Origin: Nitrospirota bacterium
GTDB taxonomy: Bacteria; Nitrospirota; UBA9217
Assembly: GCA_017885365.1 (NCBI GenBank)
Contig: JAFNGD010000067.1
Location: 1 to 8,744, forward strand
Length of the DNA stretch: 8,744 bases
Direction: 5' to 3'
This document shows positions 1 through 6,431 of this stretch, one piece after another. Positions within the stretch are counted from its first letter, which is position 1; each line of letters starts with the position of its first letter. A program made the translations under genes and the position numbers. The notes beneath the pieces were generated by a model. That model was not told the DNA's origin. It saw only the letters and a list, made by a program, of their open reading frames with translations, and made no database searches.

Positions 1-87
1 GTCCCCAGTGAGTCTGTAGGAAAAGTACCCTTTCAAACACCAACGCACCACGTTTCGTTCAATGCGATAGAACTGCTGTGAAGTCAT
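1..87 (-). CDS. Start of an unidentified ORF running off the left edge
   Basis: An ATG at 85-87 opens a frame of 29 codons that stays open to base 1, so only the N-terminus is visible. The visible residues begin MTSQQFYRIERN and end YRLTGD. They are rich in arginine and aromatic residues and match no family I recognise. There is no good Shine-Dalgarno sequence before the ATG, which argues against it. The frame crosses the left arm of an inverted repeat (7-24), so it may simply be a chance frame through a mobile-element end. It begins about 170 bp downstream of the hyfB stop on the same strand. It does not look like the N-terminus of HyfC/HycD, the expected next subunit. Low confidence. Confidence 0.2.
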   Translation of the reverse strand, partial: MTSQQFYRIERNVVRWCLKGYFSYRLTGD

Positions 88-230
88 CCGATGCTAATCA
101 GATGAGGAAAAGCCCGTCATTCGGACTCTGACGCGCTTCCATCGCACATTCTATTTCGATCCGAGACTTTACTGCTACCTCCCGAACGATCAAAATCATG
201 CTCATTCAGGGGTTTTCCTACAGGTTCAGT
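7..230. repeat. Inverted repeat pair framing a small (~225 bp) element, MITE or IS remnant candidate
   Basis: The left arm at 7-24 reads AGTGAGTCTGTAGGAAAA. The complement of 213-230 reads ACTGAACCTGTAGGAAAA. They match at 15 of 18 positions, with an unbroken 11-bp core CTGTAGGAAAA (14-24 and 213-223), and both arms point inward, as terminal inverted repeats of a transposable element do. The interior of about 190 bp has no intact ORF of useful size and no transposase motif, so it would be a non-autonomous element or the collapsed remains of an insertion sequence. The outer limits and any target duplication cannot be fixed because the left arm lies at the window edge. The family is not assigned. 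Confidence 0.4.
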
Positions 231-256
231 GTCTAAACAGCCTGCGTTATGGATCC

Positions 257-2299
257 TCACAAGAATATGAGCAGAACGAGGATCGTCACAAACGAATAGA
301 TCAGATATATCTGGATGCGGCCGTGCTGCATCCTCCCGATCCTGCGGGAAAGCCAGAAGCTCGCGTCCACGACAGGCTGGTAGATCCACATCCAGAAACG
401 GTCCCGCACCCGCAGGTGGTAGTACAGCCGCTGCGGGAACGCCGGGTGCGCAGCCGGCGGAAGCTGGCCCGCGTGCTCCTTGATGCTGAAGATGAATCCG
501 AAGATCCTCCTGATCGGCATGGCAAAGGACGTAGCTGTATACTGCATCCGGCTGGTGATCTTTTCAAACCCACAGTCCCAGAGCGGCACCCGATGCAGCG
601 CTCCCGGCCGGGCGTGCAGGAGCAGATAGGTTACGACGACGACGGATAGGATCCCGATGAAGGCGACCGGGGCGGAATAGGAAGCGCGTTCAGCGGCGAT
701 GGGGGTGAGCCACATCCATCCGAAACCCGAGGCCGAGGCGGCGATCGTCCCGCCGACCAGCATCTCGGCAAGGGGGTCCATCCACTGGATCACGACCGTG
801 GGCAGGACGCCGAGGGCCAGGCAGGAAAGCGATGTCAGCATCATGCCGATCCGCATGGACCACCCCACCTCGTGAACGATGCCGTGATGATGCCCGCGCC
901 GGTGGCCTAGGAAGGTCACGCCGAAGGCCTTGACGAAACAGGCTGCCGCGAGGGCGCTGGTGAGGGCAAGGAGCGCTGCCCCCAGCGGAATGAGCAGGTT
1001 CAACAGCGGGCTCGGCAGACCCGGCGAGAGGAGGAACGCCTGGTAGGTGAGCCATTCGGACACGAACCCATTGAACGGCGGGAGCGCAGAGATCGATATG
1101 CAGCCGACGAGAAAGAACACCGCGGTCCAGGGCATGAAGCGGATGAGCCCCCCCATCTCCTCCATGTTCCGTTCATGGGTCGCGTGGAGAACCGCGCCCG
1201 CACCCATGAAGAGCAGGCCCTTGAACAGCGCGTGGTTCAGCGTATGATACAGGCCGGCGATGAGCGCCAGCGCTGCCAGGAGCGGCAGGTCGAAGGACGT
1301 GAAGATCATGGCAAGCCCGATGCCGATGAGGATGATCCCGATGTTCTCCACGGAGTGATAGGCAAGGAGCCGCTTCAGGTCATGCTGCATCAGGGCGTAG
1401 AGCACGCCCAGGACGGCCGAAACGAGGCCGAAGACCAGCACCATTGCGCCCCACCACCAGGGAAAGTCGCCTATGAGGTCAAAGACGACCCGCACGATGC
1501 CGTAGATGGCTGTCTTGAGCATCACGCCGCTCATGATCGCGGACACATTGGAAGGCGCGACCGGATGCGCTTCCGGCAGCCAGACATGGAGCGGGATGCC
1601 GCCCGCCTTGGCCGAGAAGCCGAAGAAGGCCAGGAGGAAGGCCACCGCCGCGAGCCCCGCGGGCAGGTCGGTCTCCCGCATGGCGTCGAAGGTATAGCTC
1701 TGGAAGCCCGTGAAGCCGGTGGCCAGCCCTGCCATGATTCCGAAGGACAGCAGGATGGCGATGGCGCCCACATGGGCAACGACCAAATAGAGGAAGGCGG
1801 CGCGCCGGTTCTCGACGCGTTCATCTTCGAAGAGGACCAGATAGTAGGACGAGGCTGCCATCATCTCCCAGGCGATGAGGAAGAAAAAAGCATCATCAGC
1901 AAGGACCACCAAGAGCATGCCCGCCAGGAAGAGCGCGGAGAAGACGACCAGGCTGGTCACCGAACGAAGACCCAGATATCCCTTGAGGTATCCCAGGGAA
2001 TAGATAGAGACAAAGGTGGAAAGCAGTCCGATCACGACCAGAAAGAACCCTGACAACTGATCAAGGCGGATGTGGAACGGGAGATCGGGCAGGCCCAGCG
2101 GAAGGACGACGCGGCTCACCATGTTGTCCGATACGGTCCAGACACCGGCGGCAACGGCCGCAAGCGACGCGACCGTCATCAGGAAGGAACCGGAGACGAT
2201 GAGGAGCTTTTGATTGGAGCGCAGGAACGGTGTGAGCAGCAGGAGAAACGCCAGGAGAAGAAAAGAACAGGACACCAGGAGAAAGGGCGACAGGCTCAT
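257..2299 (-). CDS. hyfB: HyfB/HycC-type proton-conducting membrane subunit (antiporter-like)
   Basis: This is a 680-residue polytopic inner-membrane protein of the NuoL/MrpA antiporter-like family. Such subunits conduct protons or sodium ions in complex I, formate hydrogenlyase and group 4 hydrogenases. The family core spans about residues 75-460. It includes the TM5 glutamate E145 (in AWEMMAAS), K231 and the following HVWLPEAHPVAPSNVSA block (238-254), and the TLNHALFKGLLFMGAG block (353-368) with H356 and K360. The C-terminal block WDCGFEKITSRMQYTATSFA (574-593) is typical of the HyfB/HycC branch rather than NuoL. Length is close to E. coli HyfB (about 670) and the C-terminus looks complete. 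The ATG at 2297-2299 follows a strong GGGAGGAGGA Shine-Dalgarno. No other hydrogenase subunit is in the window: sulP lies upstream, and an inverted-repeat element and the window edge lie downstream. The complex it belongs to is therefore unknown. It could also be an orphan antiporter-like subunit. Confidence 0.9.
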   Translation of the reverse strand: MSLSPFLLVSCSFLLLAFLLLLTPFLRSNQKLLIVSGSFLMTVASLAAVAAGVWTVSDNMVSRVVLPLGLPDLPFHIRLDQLSGFFLVVIGLLSTFVSIYSLGYLKGYLGLRSVTSLVVFSALFLAGMLLVVLADDAFFFLIAWEMMAASSYYLVLFEDERVENRRAAFLYLVVAHVGAIAILLSFGIMAGLATGFTGFQSYTFDAMRETDLPAGLAAVAFLLAFFGFSAKAGGIPLHVWLPEAHPVAPSNVSAIMSGVMLKTAIYGIVRVVFDLIGDFPWWWGAMVLVFGLVSAVLGVLYALMQHDLKRLLAYHSVENIGIILIGIGLAMIFTSFDLPLLAALALIAGLYHTLNHALFKGLLFMGAGAVLHATHERNMEEMGGLIRFMPWTAVFFLVGCISISALPPFNGFVSEWLTYQAFLLSPGLPSPLLNLLIPLGAALLALTSALAAACFVKAFGVTFLGHRRGHHHGIVHEVGWSMRIGMMLTSLSCLALGVLPTVVIQWMDPLAEMLVGGTIAASASGFGWMWLTPIAAERASYSAPVAFIGILSVVVVTYLLLHARPGALHRVPLWDCGFEKITSRMQYTATSFAMPIRRIFGFIFSIKEHAGQLPPAAHPAFPQRLYYHLRVRDRFWMWIYQPVVDASFWLSRRIGRMQHGRIQIYLIYSFVTILVLLIFL

Positions 2300-2544
2300 G
2301 TTCTCCTCCTCCCGGCCCTAAGCGTCAGGCGGTACAGGGAGAGCTCCGCACGAGGTCCTGTTTTCGATACCCCGGATGGTAGAGCGGCCGCGAAGGTTGC
2401 AAGAGGAGCTATGCCCGAAGGTTGATTGCTTTCGATGCTCATGTTATCAAATACCGTACTGCCGGCGATGCACGGCAACGCGTATGACGTATGACACGAA
2501 CAGAAAGAATTTACTACAACCGCTCGACAGGAGTCAAGAACATT
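2300..2544. other. sulP-hyfB intergenic region
   Basis: This 245-bp spacer contains a possible promoter for hyfB (2508-2537) and a hyfB Shine-Dalgarno around 2304-2313. I see no strong terminator behind sulP. The only hairpin is a weak 5-bp stem (TGCCG/CGGCA, about 2461-2478) without a T-run, so read-through from sulP into hyfB is possible. A minus-strand frame at 2296-2442 (48 codons from its ATG) overlaps the hyfB start as ATGA. It has no Shine-Dalgarno and low-complexity content, so I do not call it. A tandem CGTATGA doublet lies at 2481-2494. Confidence 0.5.
2508..2537 (-). promoter_or_regulatory. Possible sigma70-type promoter for hyfB
   Basis: Read on the minus strand, TTGACT (2532-2537) and TAAATT (2508-2513) are separated by 18 bp. 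This gives five of six matches to the -35 consensus and four of six to the -10. Transcription would start near 2500 and give a leader of about 200 nt before the hyfB ATG. The -35 lies only a few bases beyond the sulP stop codon. It resembles the promoter predicted for sulP (TTGACT, 18 bp, TAAGTT). Confidence 0.35.
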
Positions 2545-4320
2545 TCAGGGACGGCGGCGGCGCTCTATTCGGACCTTGCTTCCCGGCGCCTTTTCCCAGT
2601 CTACCTCCAGCACCGCAGGTGCCTGCTGTTCAGGCTGCGGTGCACCGATGATGGACCGCGCCCGCTTTAATGCATCACCGAGACTCTCGAACACGTTCTC
2701 GACCCCCACCTTATCGAGGAAACCTGCCTTATCCATGGCGATCATGGGTTGCGCATGGATCCCGGCGAGCACGAGCACGGACCCGTCCCGCTTCGTCATA
2801 TCGTACACCTCTTCCAGCGCGTGCAGCGCCGTGGCATCCATGGCCAGCACGGTGCGCGTCCGCAGGATCAGGACCTTCGGCTTCTTCACGATCAGATTGA
2901 GCGTATGCTTGAAGCGTTCAGCCGCGCCGAAGAAGAACGGCCCGTTCACCTCGAAGACCTCGACCCCGTCAGGCACGGAGAACTTATTGATATTGTTGGG
3001 GTCCGCTTTTGCATCTTCCTCATCCTCTTCTTCGAAACCGATCATCGAGGTAATATAGCCCACCTGGGTCACATCGGACATGCGCTTCATGAAGAGCAGC
3101 GCCGCAAGGACCACCCCCGCCTGGATCGCCACCGTCAGGTCCACGAGGACGGTGAGGAAGAACGTCACCAGCAGCACGGCGATATCCATCTTCGGGCTTT
3201 TGAGCAGCTTCACGAAATGGTGCAACTCGCTCATATTGTAGGCGACCACGACTAGGATGCCCGCAAGCGTTGCCATGGGGATAAGTGCCGCCCATTTTCC
3301 GAAAAAGAGCATGATGAGGAGCAGCACGAACGCGTGGATGATCCCGGCGACCGGCGTTTGCCCGCCGTTCTTGATGTTCGTGGCCGTCCGCGCGATAGCG
3401 CCGGTGGCCGGTATGCCGCCGAAGAGCGGCGAGGCGATGTTCGCCACGCCCTGGGCGATCAGTTCCATGTTCGACCGGTGCTTCCGGCCGGTCATGCCGT
3501 CGGCCACGACCGCAGACAGCAGCGACTCGATGCCGGCCAGCAATGCGATGGTGATTGCCGGCGAGACCAGTGCGGACATCGTGCGCCATTCCACATGCGG
3601 CAGCCGCAGCGTGGGCAGGGCGCCGGACACGCTGCCGAACCTGCTGCCGATCGTCTCGATCGGCAGATCGAAAAGCTGCACGGCAGCGGTCGTCACAAGG
3701 ATGGCCACCAGCGACCCGGGCACGCGCTGCGTCACCCGGGGCCAGAGGAACACGATCGCTATGGTCGCGATGCCGATTCCCGCCGCGACGGGCGCGATCG
3801 ATCCTGCATGCTCCGAATAGGCGACGATCTTTTCGATGAATTCCGCAGGCACCTTCTCCATCGTGAGCCCCAGGAGATCGCGGACCTGGCCCACCGCGAT
3901 GATCAGCGCGATCCCCGCCGTGAAACCCACGGTGACCGGATAGGGAATGTACTTGATCACGGCGCCGAGCTTGGCGATCCCCATGATGATGAGCAGCACG
4001 CCCGCCATGATCGTTGCGATCACCAGGCCGTCGTACCCGAATTTCTGGACGATGCCGTAAATGATGACGATAAAGGCGCCGGTGGGGCCTCCGATCTGGA
4101 CGCGGCTTCCGCTCAACAGCGAGATAACCAGACCCGCCACGATGGCGGTATAGAGCCCCTGCTCGGGCTTCACTCCCGAAGCGATGGCAAAAGCGATGGC
4201 GAGAGGCAGAGCGACAATGCCGACGATGATGCCCGCGGTCAGGTCCTTGAAGAATAGCTGGCTCGTATAACCTTCCTTGATGACCGTGATAAGCTTGGGT
4301 TTGATCTTTTCGTGTGACAC
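2545..4320 (-). CDS. SulP family anion permease with C-terminal STAS domain
   Basis: This 591-residue SulP/SLC26 transporter has 10-14 membrane segments over residues 22-415 and a cytoplasmic STAS domain over about 447-557. Hallmarks are QIGGPTGAFI (75-84), GIESLLSAVVADGMTGRKHRSN (263-284) and GGIPATGAIARTATN (301-315). The STAS domain carries the MDATALHALEE segment (494-504). A strongly acidic linker (EEEDEEDAKAD, 430-440) joins the two parts, and the tail after the STAS domain ends in a basic run (RIERRRRP). Substrates in the family include sulfate, bicarbonate and dicarboxylates; the sequence alone does not decide. E264 and R311 occupy places resembling the TM8 glutamate and TM10 arginine linked to proton coupling in plant SULTR proteins, so I infer proton symport. 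The start is GTG at 4318-4320, with AAAGGGG seven bases upstream. A TauE/SafE exporter unit lies upstream and hyfB downstream. Confidence 0.93.
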   Translation of the reverse strand: MSHEKIKPKLITVIKEGYTSQLFFKDLTAGIIVGIVALPLAIAFAIASGVKPEQGLYTAIVAGLVISLLSGSRVQIGGPTGAFIVIIYGIVQKFGYDGLVIATIMAGVLLIIMGIAKLGAVIKYIPYPVTVGFTAGIALIIAVGQVRDLLGLTMEKVPAEFIEKIVAYSEHAGSIAPVAAGIGIATIAIVFLWPRVTQRVPGSLVAILVTTAAVQLFDLPIETIGSRFGSVSGALPTLRLPHVEWRTMSALVSPAITIALLAGIESLLSAVVADGMTGRKHRSNMELIAQGVANIASPLFGGIPATGAIARTATNIKNGGQTPVAGIIHAFVLLLIMLFFGKWAALIPMATLAGILVVVAYNMSELHHFVKLLKSPKMDIAVLLVTFFLTVLVDLTVAIQAGVVLAALLFMKRMSDVTQVGYITSMIGFEEEDEEDAKADPNNINKFSVPDGVEVFEVNGPFFFGAAERFKHTLNLIVKKPKVLILRTRTVLAMDATALHALEEVYDMTKRDGSVLVLAGIHAQPMIAMDKAGFLDKVGVENVFESLGDALKRARSIIGAPQPEQQAPAVLEVDWEKAPGSKVRIERRRRP

Positions 4321-4376
4321 GCGCTAGCCCCTTTCAGAAGAGTGAGTACGGTATGAATGGCAAAGCAGAACAGACA

Positions 4377-4601
4377 TCAGGTGACCAGGGTAGACCACGA
4401 TGCCGGGATCAGGCCGCTCCTCGACACAGCAATACCGTGCGGCGACCGGAGAATGGGAACGGTCGTGCATGCGAATGCACGGAGTGAAAGCGTTACCGAA
4501 ATGAGAATGCGCTGACCGGACTGCAGGGAGGGTACTTCAGGCATCAGAACGAACAGTGATATAAAGGACAGGGATAGTATGCTGCCGAGAGAAAAGATCA
4601 C
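4377..4601 (-). CDS. Possible small leader ORF upstream of sulP
   Basis: This 74-codon frame starts with GTG at 4599-4601, preceded by GAGG with a seven-base gap. It begins about 33 nt after the start point predicted from the promoter at 4641-4670. It ends 56 bp before the sulP start. The product begins MIFSLGSILSLSFISLFVL, a hydrophobic segment that could be one transmembrane helix or a signal anchor. The remainder is serine-rich with no motif I recognise. Codon third positions are less GC-biased than in the neighbouring genes, which weakens the case for coding. A perfect 7-bp hairpin lies inside the frame (4464-4481). It could be a small membrane protein, a leader peptide that affects sulP expression, or a chance frame. 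Confidence 0.25.
   Translation of the reverse strand: MIFSLGSILSLSFISLFVLMPEVPSLQSGQRILISVTLSLRAFACTTVPILRSPHGIAVSRSGLIPASWSTLVT
4464..4481 (-). repeat. Perfect 7-bp hairpin in the sulP leader
   Basis: CGTGCAT (4464-4470) and ATGCACG (4475-4481) are exact reverse complements around a 4-nt loop. It would form in the transcript between the predicted promoter and sulP. No T-run follows in the minus direction, so it is not a standard terminator. A protein-binding dyad is the other option. Confidence 0.4.
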
Positions 4602-4640
4602 TTCACTTCCTCATTTCAAATACCAGTGGGACTGCGTGAG

Positions 4641-4670
4641 AACTTACACCAAAAGACCGATGCGAGTCAA
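4641..4670 (-). promoter_or_regulatory. Possible promoter for sulP and its leader ORF
   Basis: On the minus strand TTGACT (4665-4670) is followed after 18 bp by TAAGTT (4641-4646). The -35 is good (five of six) and the -10 weak (three of six). It lies just downstream of the terminator of the preceding transcription unit, where an independent sulP promoter is expected. Start of transcription would be near 4634, about 315 nt before the sulP GTG. Confidence 0.4.
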
Positions 4671-4724
4671 CGGGAAAATAGGCCGGGACCAACCGCTCTC
4701 TCCGGCCGGCGGTTGTTCAGAAAA

Positions 4725-4752
4725 CAAAAAAAGGCGGCTTATTCGGCCGCCT
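4725..4752 (-). terminator. Rho-independent terminator of the tauE-DUF1634 unit
   Basis: On the minus strand the stem AGGCGGC (4746-4752) pairs perfectly with GCCGCCT (4732-4738) around a 7-nt loop. It is followed directly by a run of T interrupted by one G (complement of 4721-4731). It begins 36 bp beyond the stop codon of the DUF1634-like gene. GC-rich stem, short loop and T-tract make this a textbook intrinsic terminator. On the plus strand there is no T-run, so it acts in one direction only. Confidence 0.9.
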
Positions 4753-4788
4753 GCGTCATGGCAATCCTATGGTCCCCTTCGGGAATGA

Positions 4789-5205
4789 TTAATGCCCGCC
4801 GACCTTGAGCAGGCCACTCGCCGCAAGCGACAGCACCAGCACTTCCGCGATCGCGATAACGACGTAGGCCCTGTCCTTCTTCCTGGCGAGGATCGGCAGG
4901 ATCACCAGATAGCACAGGATGGTGAGGCCAGACAGGATGGCGATGCCGACGAAGTTGAGGTAGTCGCCCTTCCCGACGAGCGACGCCCATCCCCAGCCCG
5001 TGGGTGCCTTGAGGGCGACATTGAAATCGTGCACCCGCATCGTCCAGTACTTCGGCAGGTCGTCGATGGGAACATAGCTCGGCAGCACGCCCGTGAGATA
5101 GATGAAGAAGGTGATGATGAGCAGCGCGAGCCCGAACCACATGCCGATGTTCAGGACGTTCGCATATGCGATCTGTTCTTCCGATGCCTTGGTCTTTTCA
5201 CTCAT
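4789..5205 (-). CDS. DUF1634-like small membrane protein, partner of TauE/SafE
   Basis: This 138-residue protein has three predicted membrane helices: about 18-38, 83-105 and 113-134. A 44-residue loop between helices 1 and 2 is rich in aromatic residues (PKYWTM, GWGWASL). A basic RKKDR turn (108-112) between helices 2 and 3 is probably cytoplasmic. Size, helix layout and the C-terminal pattern (ILPILARKKDRAYVVIAIAE) resemble DUF1634 proteins, which often sit beside TauE/SafE genes; the family has no established function that I know of. The ATG at 5203-5205 lies 12 bp after the tauE stop, and its Shine-Dalgarno (AGGGGG) overlaps that stop, indicating translational coupling. A terminator follows. 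I infer an accessory subunit of the exporter. Family assignment is by pattern memory and is less certain than the membrane topology. Confidence 0.8.
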   Translation of the reverse strand: MSEKTKASEEQIAYANVLNIGMWFGLALLIITFFIYLTGVLPSYVPIDDLPKYWTMRVHDFNVALKAPTGWGWASLVGKGDYLNFVGIAILSGLTILCYLVILPILARKKDRAYVVIAIAEVLVLSLAASGLLKVGGH

Positions 5206-5211
5206 GGTGGT

Positions 5212-5220
5212 GTCCCCCTA
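5212..5220 (-). promoter_or_regulatory. Shine-Dalgarno overlapping the tauE stop codon
   Basis: The minus-strand stretch TAGGGGGAC joins the tauE TAG stop (5218-5220) to a G-rich ribosome-binding site for the downstream gene, eight bases before its ATG. Ribosomes ending tauE would be positioned to begin the DUF1634-like protein, which suits two subunits made together. Confidence 0.7.
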
Positions 5221-6234
5221 TTTCCAGATTTCAAGCCCCTTGAGCAGGGACCGCAGGCCTGCGAAGAGCAGGAGCCCGATGACCATCCACTTGATAGCCT
5301 TGGGCTTCGCCTTGGCAAGGATCTTCACGCCGATCATGGAGCCGAGCATGATGCCGACCAGCGACGGCACCACGATCATGGGTAACACTGCGCCCTGGTT
5401 CAGGTACACCCAGGCGGCGGACGTGTCGGTGATGGAGAGCAGGAACTTGCTCGTGGCGACCGAGATCTTGAGCGGCGCGCCCATCAGAAGGTTCAATACC
5501 GGGACATTGGCCCAGCCGGCGCCAAGGCCGAACATACCCGCCATGACGCCGATAACGATGAACAGCGCCAGCCCCATCGGCGTCTTGTGGACGTTCCATT
5601 CCACGTCCTTGCCAATGGACTCCTCGCGGTAGATGCCCATGATGCCGAGGGCCTGCGACAGCTTATCGGGTTGTTCCACCACCGGGAAGTCGGATTTTTT
5701 CGCAATCGCCATGATGGCCACGATGAACAGGATCGTCGCGCCGAGGAGCGTGTTCACCACGTTAGGCTTGAGCGCCAGGCCGATCATCGCCCCGACGATG
5801 GCAGCGGACGAGGCGATGAGCGCCACAGGAAGCGCCAGGCGGATGCTCGCCAGGTTCCGCTTCAGCAGCCCCGGTCCTGCGGCAAGCGCCCCTGCCAGGG
5901 CAACGAGCAGGCCCGCTCCCCGGACGAAGTCGATGTTGAAGGGAAAGAACCCTCCGACGATGGGCACGAAGAGCACGCCGCCGCCGACGCCGCCGAGCAC
6001 CGCGAGGATGCCCAGGATGAACGTCACGATGAACAGCGCGAGCGGCCAGACCCACCAGGGTGTCGTGGACCTGGGCGCTTCGGACGCGGCAGAAGCTGCC
6101 GGCGCCGCAGCCGCGTGCGGATCAGCATGCCCCTGCGCCGCAGGCGCGGAGTCGGTCGCAGCAAATACAGGTGCGGCGAACAGAACGGCGGCAAGCACCG
6201 CAACAAGAAACAGGTATGAATACCGCTGTATCAT
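5218..6234 (-). CDS. TauE/SafE family anion exporter with signal peptide-like N-terminus
   Basis: This 338-residue inner-membrane protein belongs to the TauE/SafE family (COG0730), whose members are linked to export of sulfite, sulfoacetate or other organic anions. Residues 1-25 form a signal peptide-like segment ending AAPVFA. An Ala/His/Pro-rich spacer (26-58) and WWVWPLAL then lead into the transporter. The two family repeats show as GGVGGGVLFVPIVGG (81-95) and FGLGAGWANVPVLNLLMGAP (235-254), followed by ISVATSKFLLSI (257-268). A hydrophilic loop of about 38 residues (180-217) separates them. Most family members are about 240-280 residues without the N-terminal part. The ATG at 6232-6234 is the first start after an in-frame TAG; AAGGAGGAT lies upstream with a long 13-base gap. 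It has its own promoter and is coupled to the DUF1634-like gene. The substrate is not determined by the sequence. Confidence 0.9.
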   Translation of the reverse strand: MIQRYSYLFLVAVLAAVLFAAPVFAATDSAPAAQGHADPHAAAAPAASAASEAPRSTTPWWVWPLALFIVTFILGILAVLGGVGGGVLFVPIVGGFFPFNIDFVRGAGLLVALAGALAAGPGLLKRNLASIRLALPVALIASSAAIVGAMIGLALKPNVVNTLLGATILFIVAIMAIAKKSDFPVVEQPDKLSQALGIMGIYREESIGKDVEWNVHKTPMGLALFIVIGVMAGMFGLGAGWANVPVLNLLMGAPLKISVATSKFLLSITDTSAAWVYLNQGAVLPMIVVPSLVGIMLGSMIGVKILAKAKPKAIKWMVIGLLLFAGLRSLLKGLEIWK

Positions 6235-6278
6235 GAACTGTGTCTATCCTCCTTGTGACAGGATTACGATCTTTTTTG

Positions 6279-6288
6279 GATAATTATC
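6279..6288. promoter_or_regulatory. Palindrome in the tauE leader, possible operator
   Basis: GATAATTATC is a perfect 10-bp palindrome about 40 bp downstream of the predicted tauE transcription start and 45 bp before the ATG. An AT-rich dyad in this position could bind a repressor. It shares the GATAAT hexamer of Fur-type boxes but is too short to call one. Confidence 0.25.
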
Positions 6289-6331
6289 AGTGCGTTATGC
6301 AATAGACCCGTTGTCTTTTGCACAGGTCGCT

Positions 6332-6361
6332 ATGTTATTATAATGATAGAGATTCTGTCAA
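6332..6361 (-). promoter_or_regulatory. Sigma70-type promoter for the tauE-DUF1634 unit
   Basis: On the minus strand a perfect -35 box TTGACA (6356-6361) is followed after 18 bp by TAACAT (6332-6337), four of six to the -10 consensus, in an AT-rich spacer. Transcription would start near 6325, giving a leader of about 90 nt. This is the best promoter in the window. Confidence 0.65.
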
Positions 6362-6431
6362 GAAAAATTGAAACTCCTGCCATTAAATCATTCATGGGAG
6401 GTATAAAAATCATTTATGGATGGAAGGAAAA

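Larger units (their letters stand above)
4321..4788. other. Intergenic region between the DUF1634-like gene and sulP
   Basis: This 468-bp stretch holds, in transcription order, the terminator of the tauE unit (4725-4752), a hairpin with 7-bp arms CAACCGC/GCGGTTG (4690-4715), a promoter (4641-4670), a possible leader ORF (4377-4601) and the sulP ribosome-binding site. Within the possible ORF is a perfect 7-bp hairpin, CGTGCAT/ATGCACG, with a 4-nt loop (4464-4481) and no T-run after it. No tRNA or recognisable riboswitch is seen. Confidence 0.5.

Noticed and set aside
117..389. 90-codon minus-strand frame overlapping the end of hyfB
   Set aside because: Its first part is a shifted frame inside hyfB and the remainder runs through the inverted-repeat region; no Shine-Dalgarno or known motif.
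1175..2053. 292-codon open frame on the plus strand inside hyfB
   Set aside because: It is antisense to a clear membrane protein gene. Its product is full of charged residues, Gly, Gln and His, as expected from the complement of GC-rich hydrophobic codons, and shows no motif.
2296..2442. 48-codon minus-strand frame whose stop overlaps the hyfB ATG as ATGA
   Set aside because: The overlap looks like translational coupling, but there is no Shine-Dalgarno and the product has no recognisable features. It lies in the predicted hyfB leader and its conservation cannot be tested here.
3334..4257. 307-codon open frame on the plus strand inside sulP
   Set aside because: Same reason: shadow of the SulP coding sequence, low-complexity Arg/Asp/His-rich product without recognisable domains.
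4579..4788. 69-codon plus-strand frame across the promoter and terminator region
   Set aside because: It spans a strong intrinsic terminator of the opposite strand, has only a weak ribosome site and has no recognisable protein features.
5587..6219. 210-codon plus-strand frame inside tauE
   Set aside because: Antisense shadow of the TauE/SafE coding region with charged low-complexity product.
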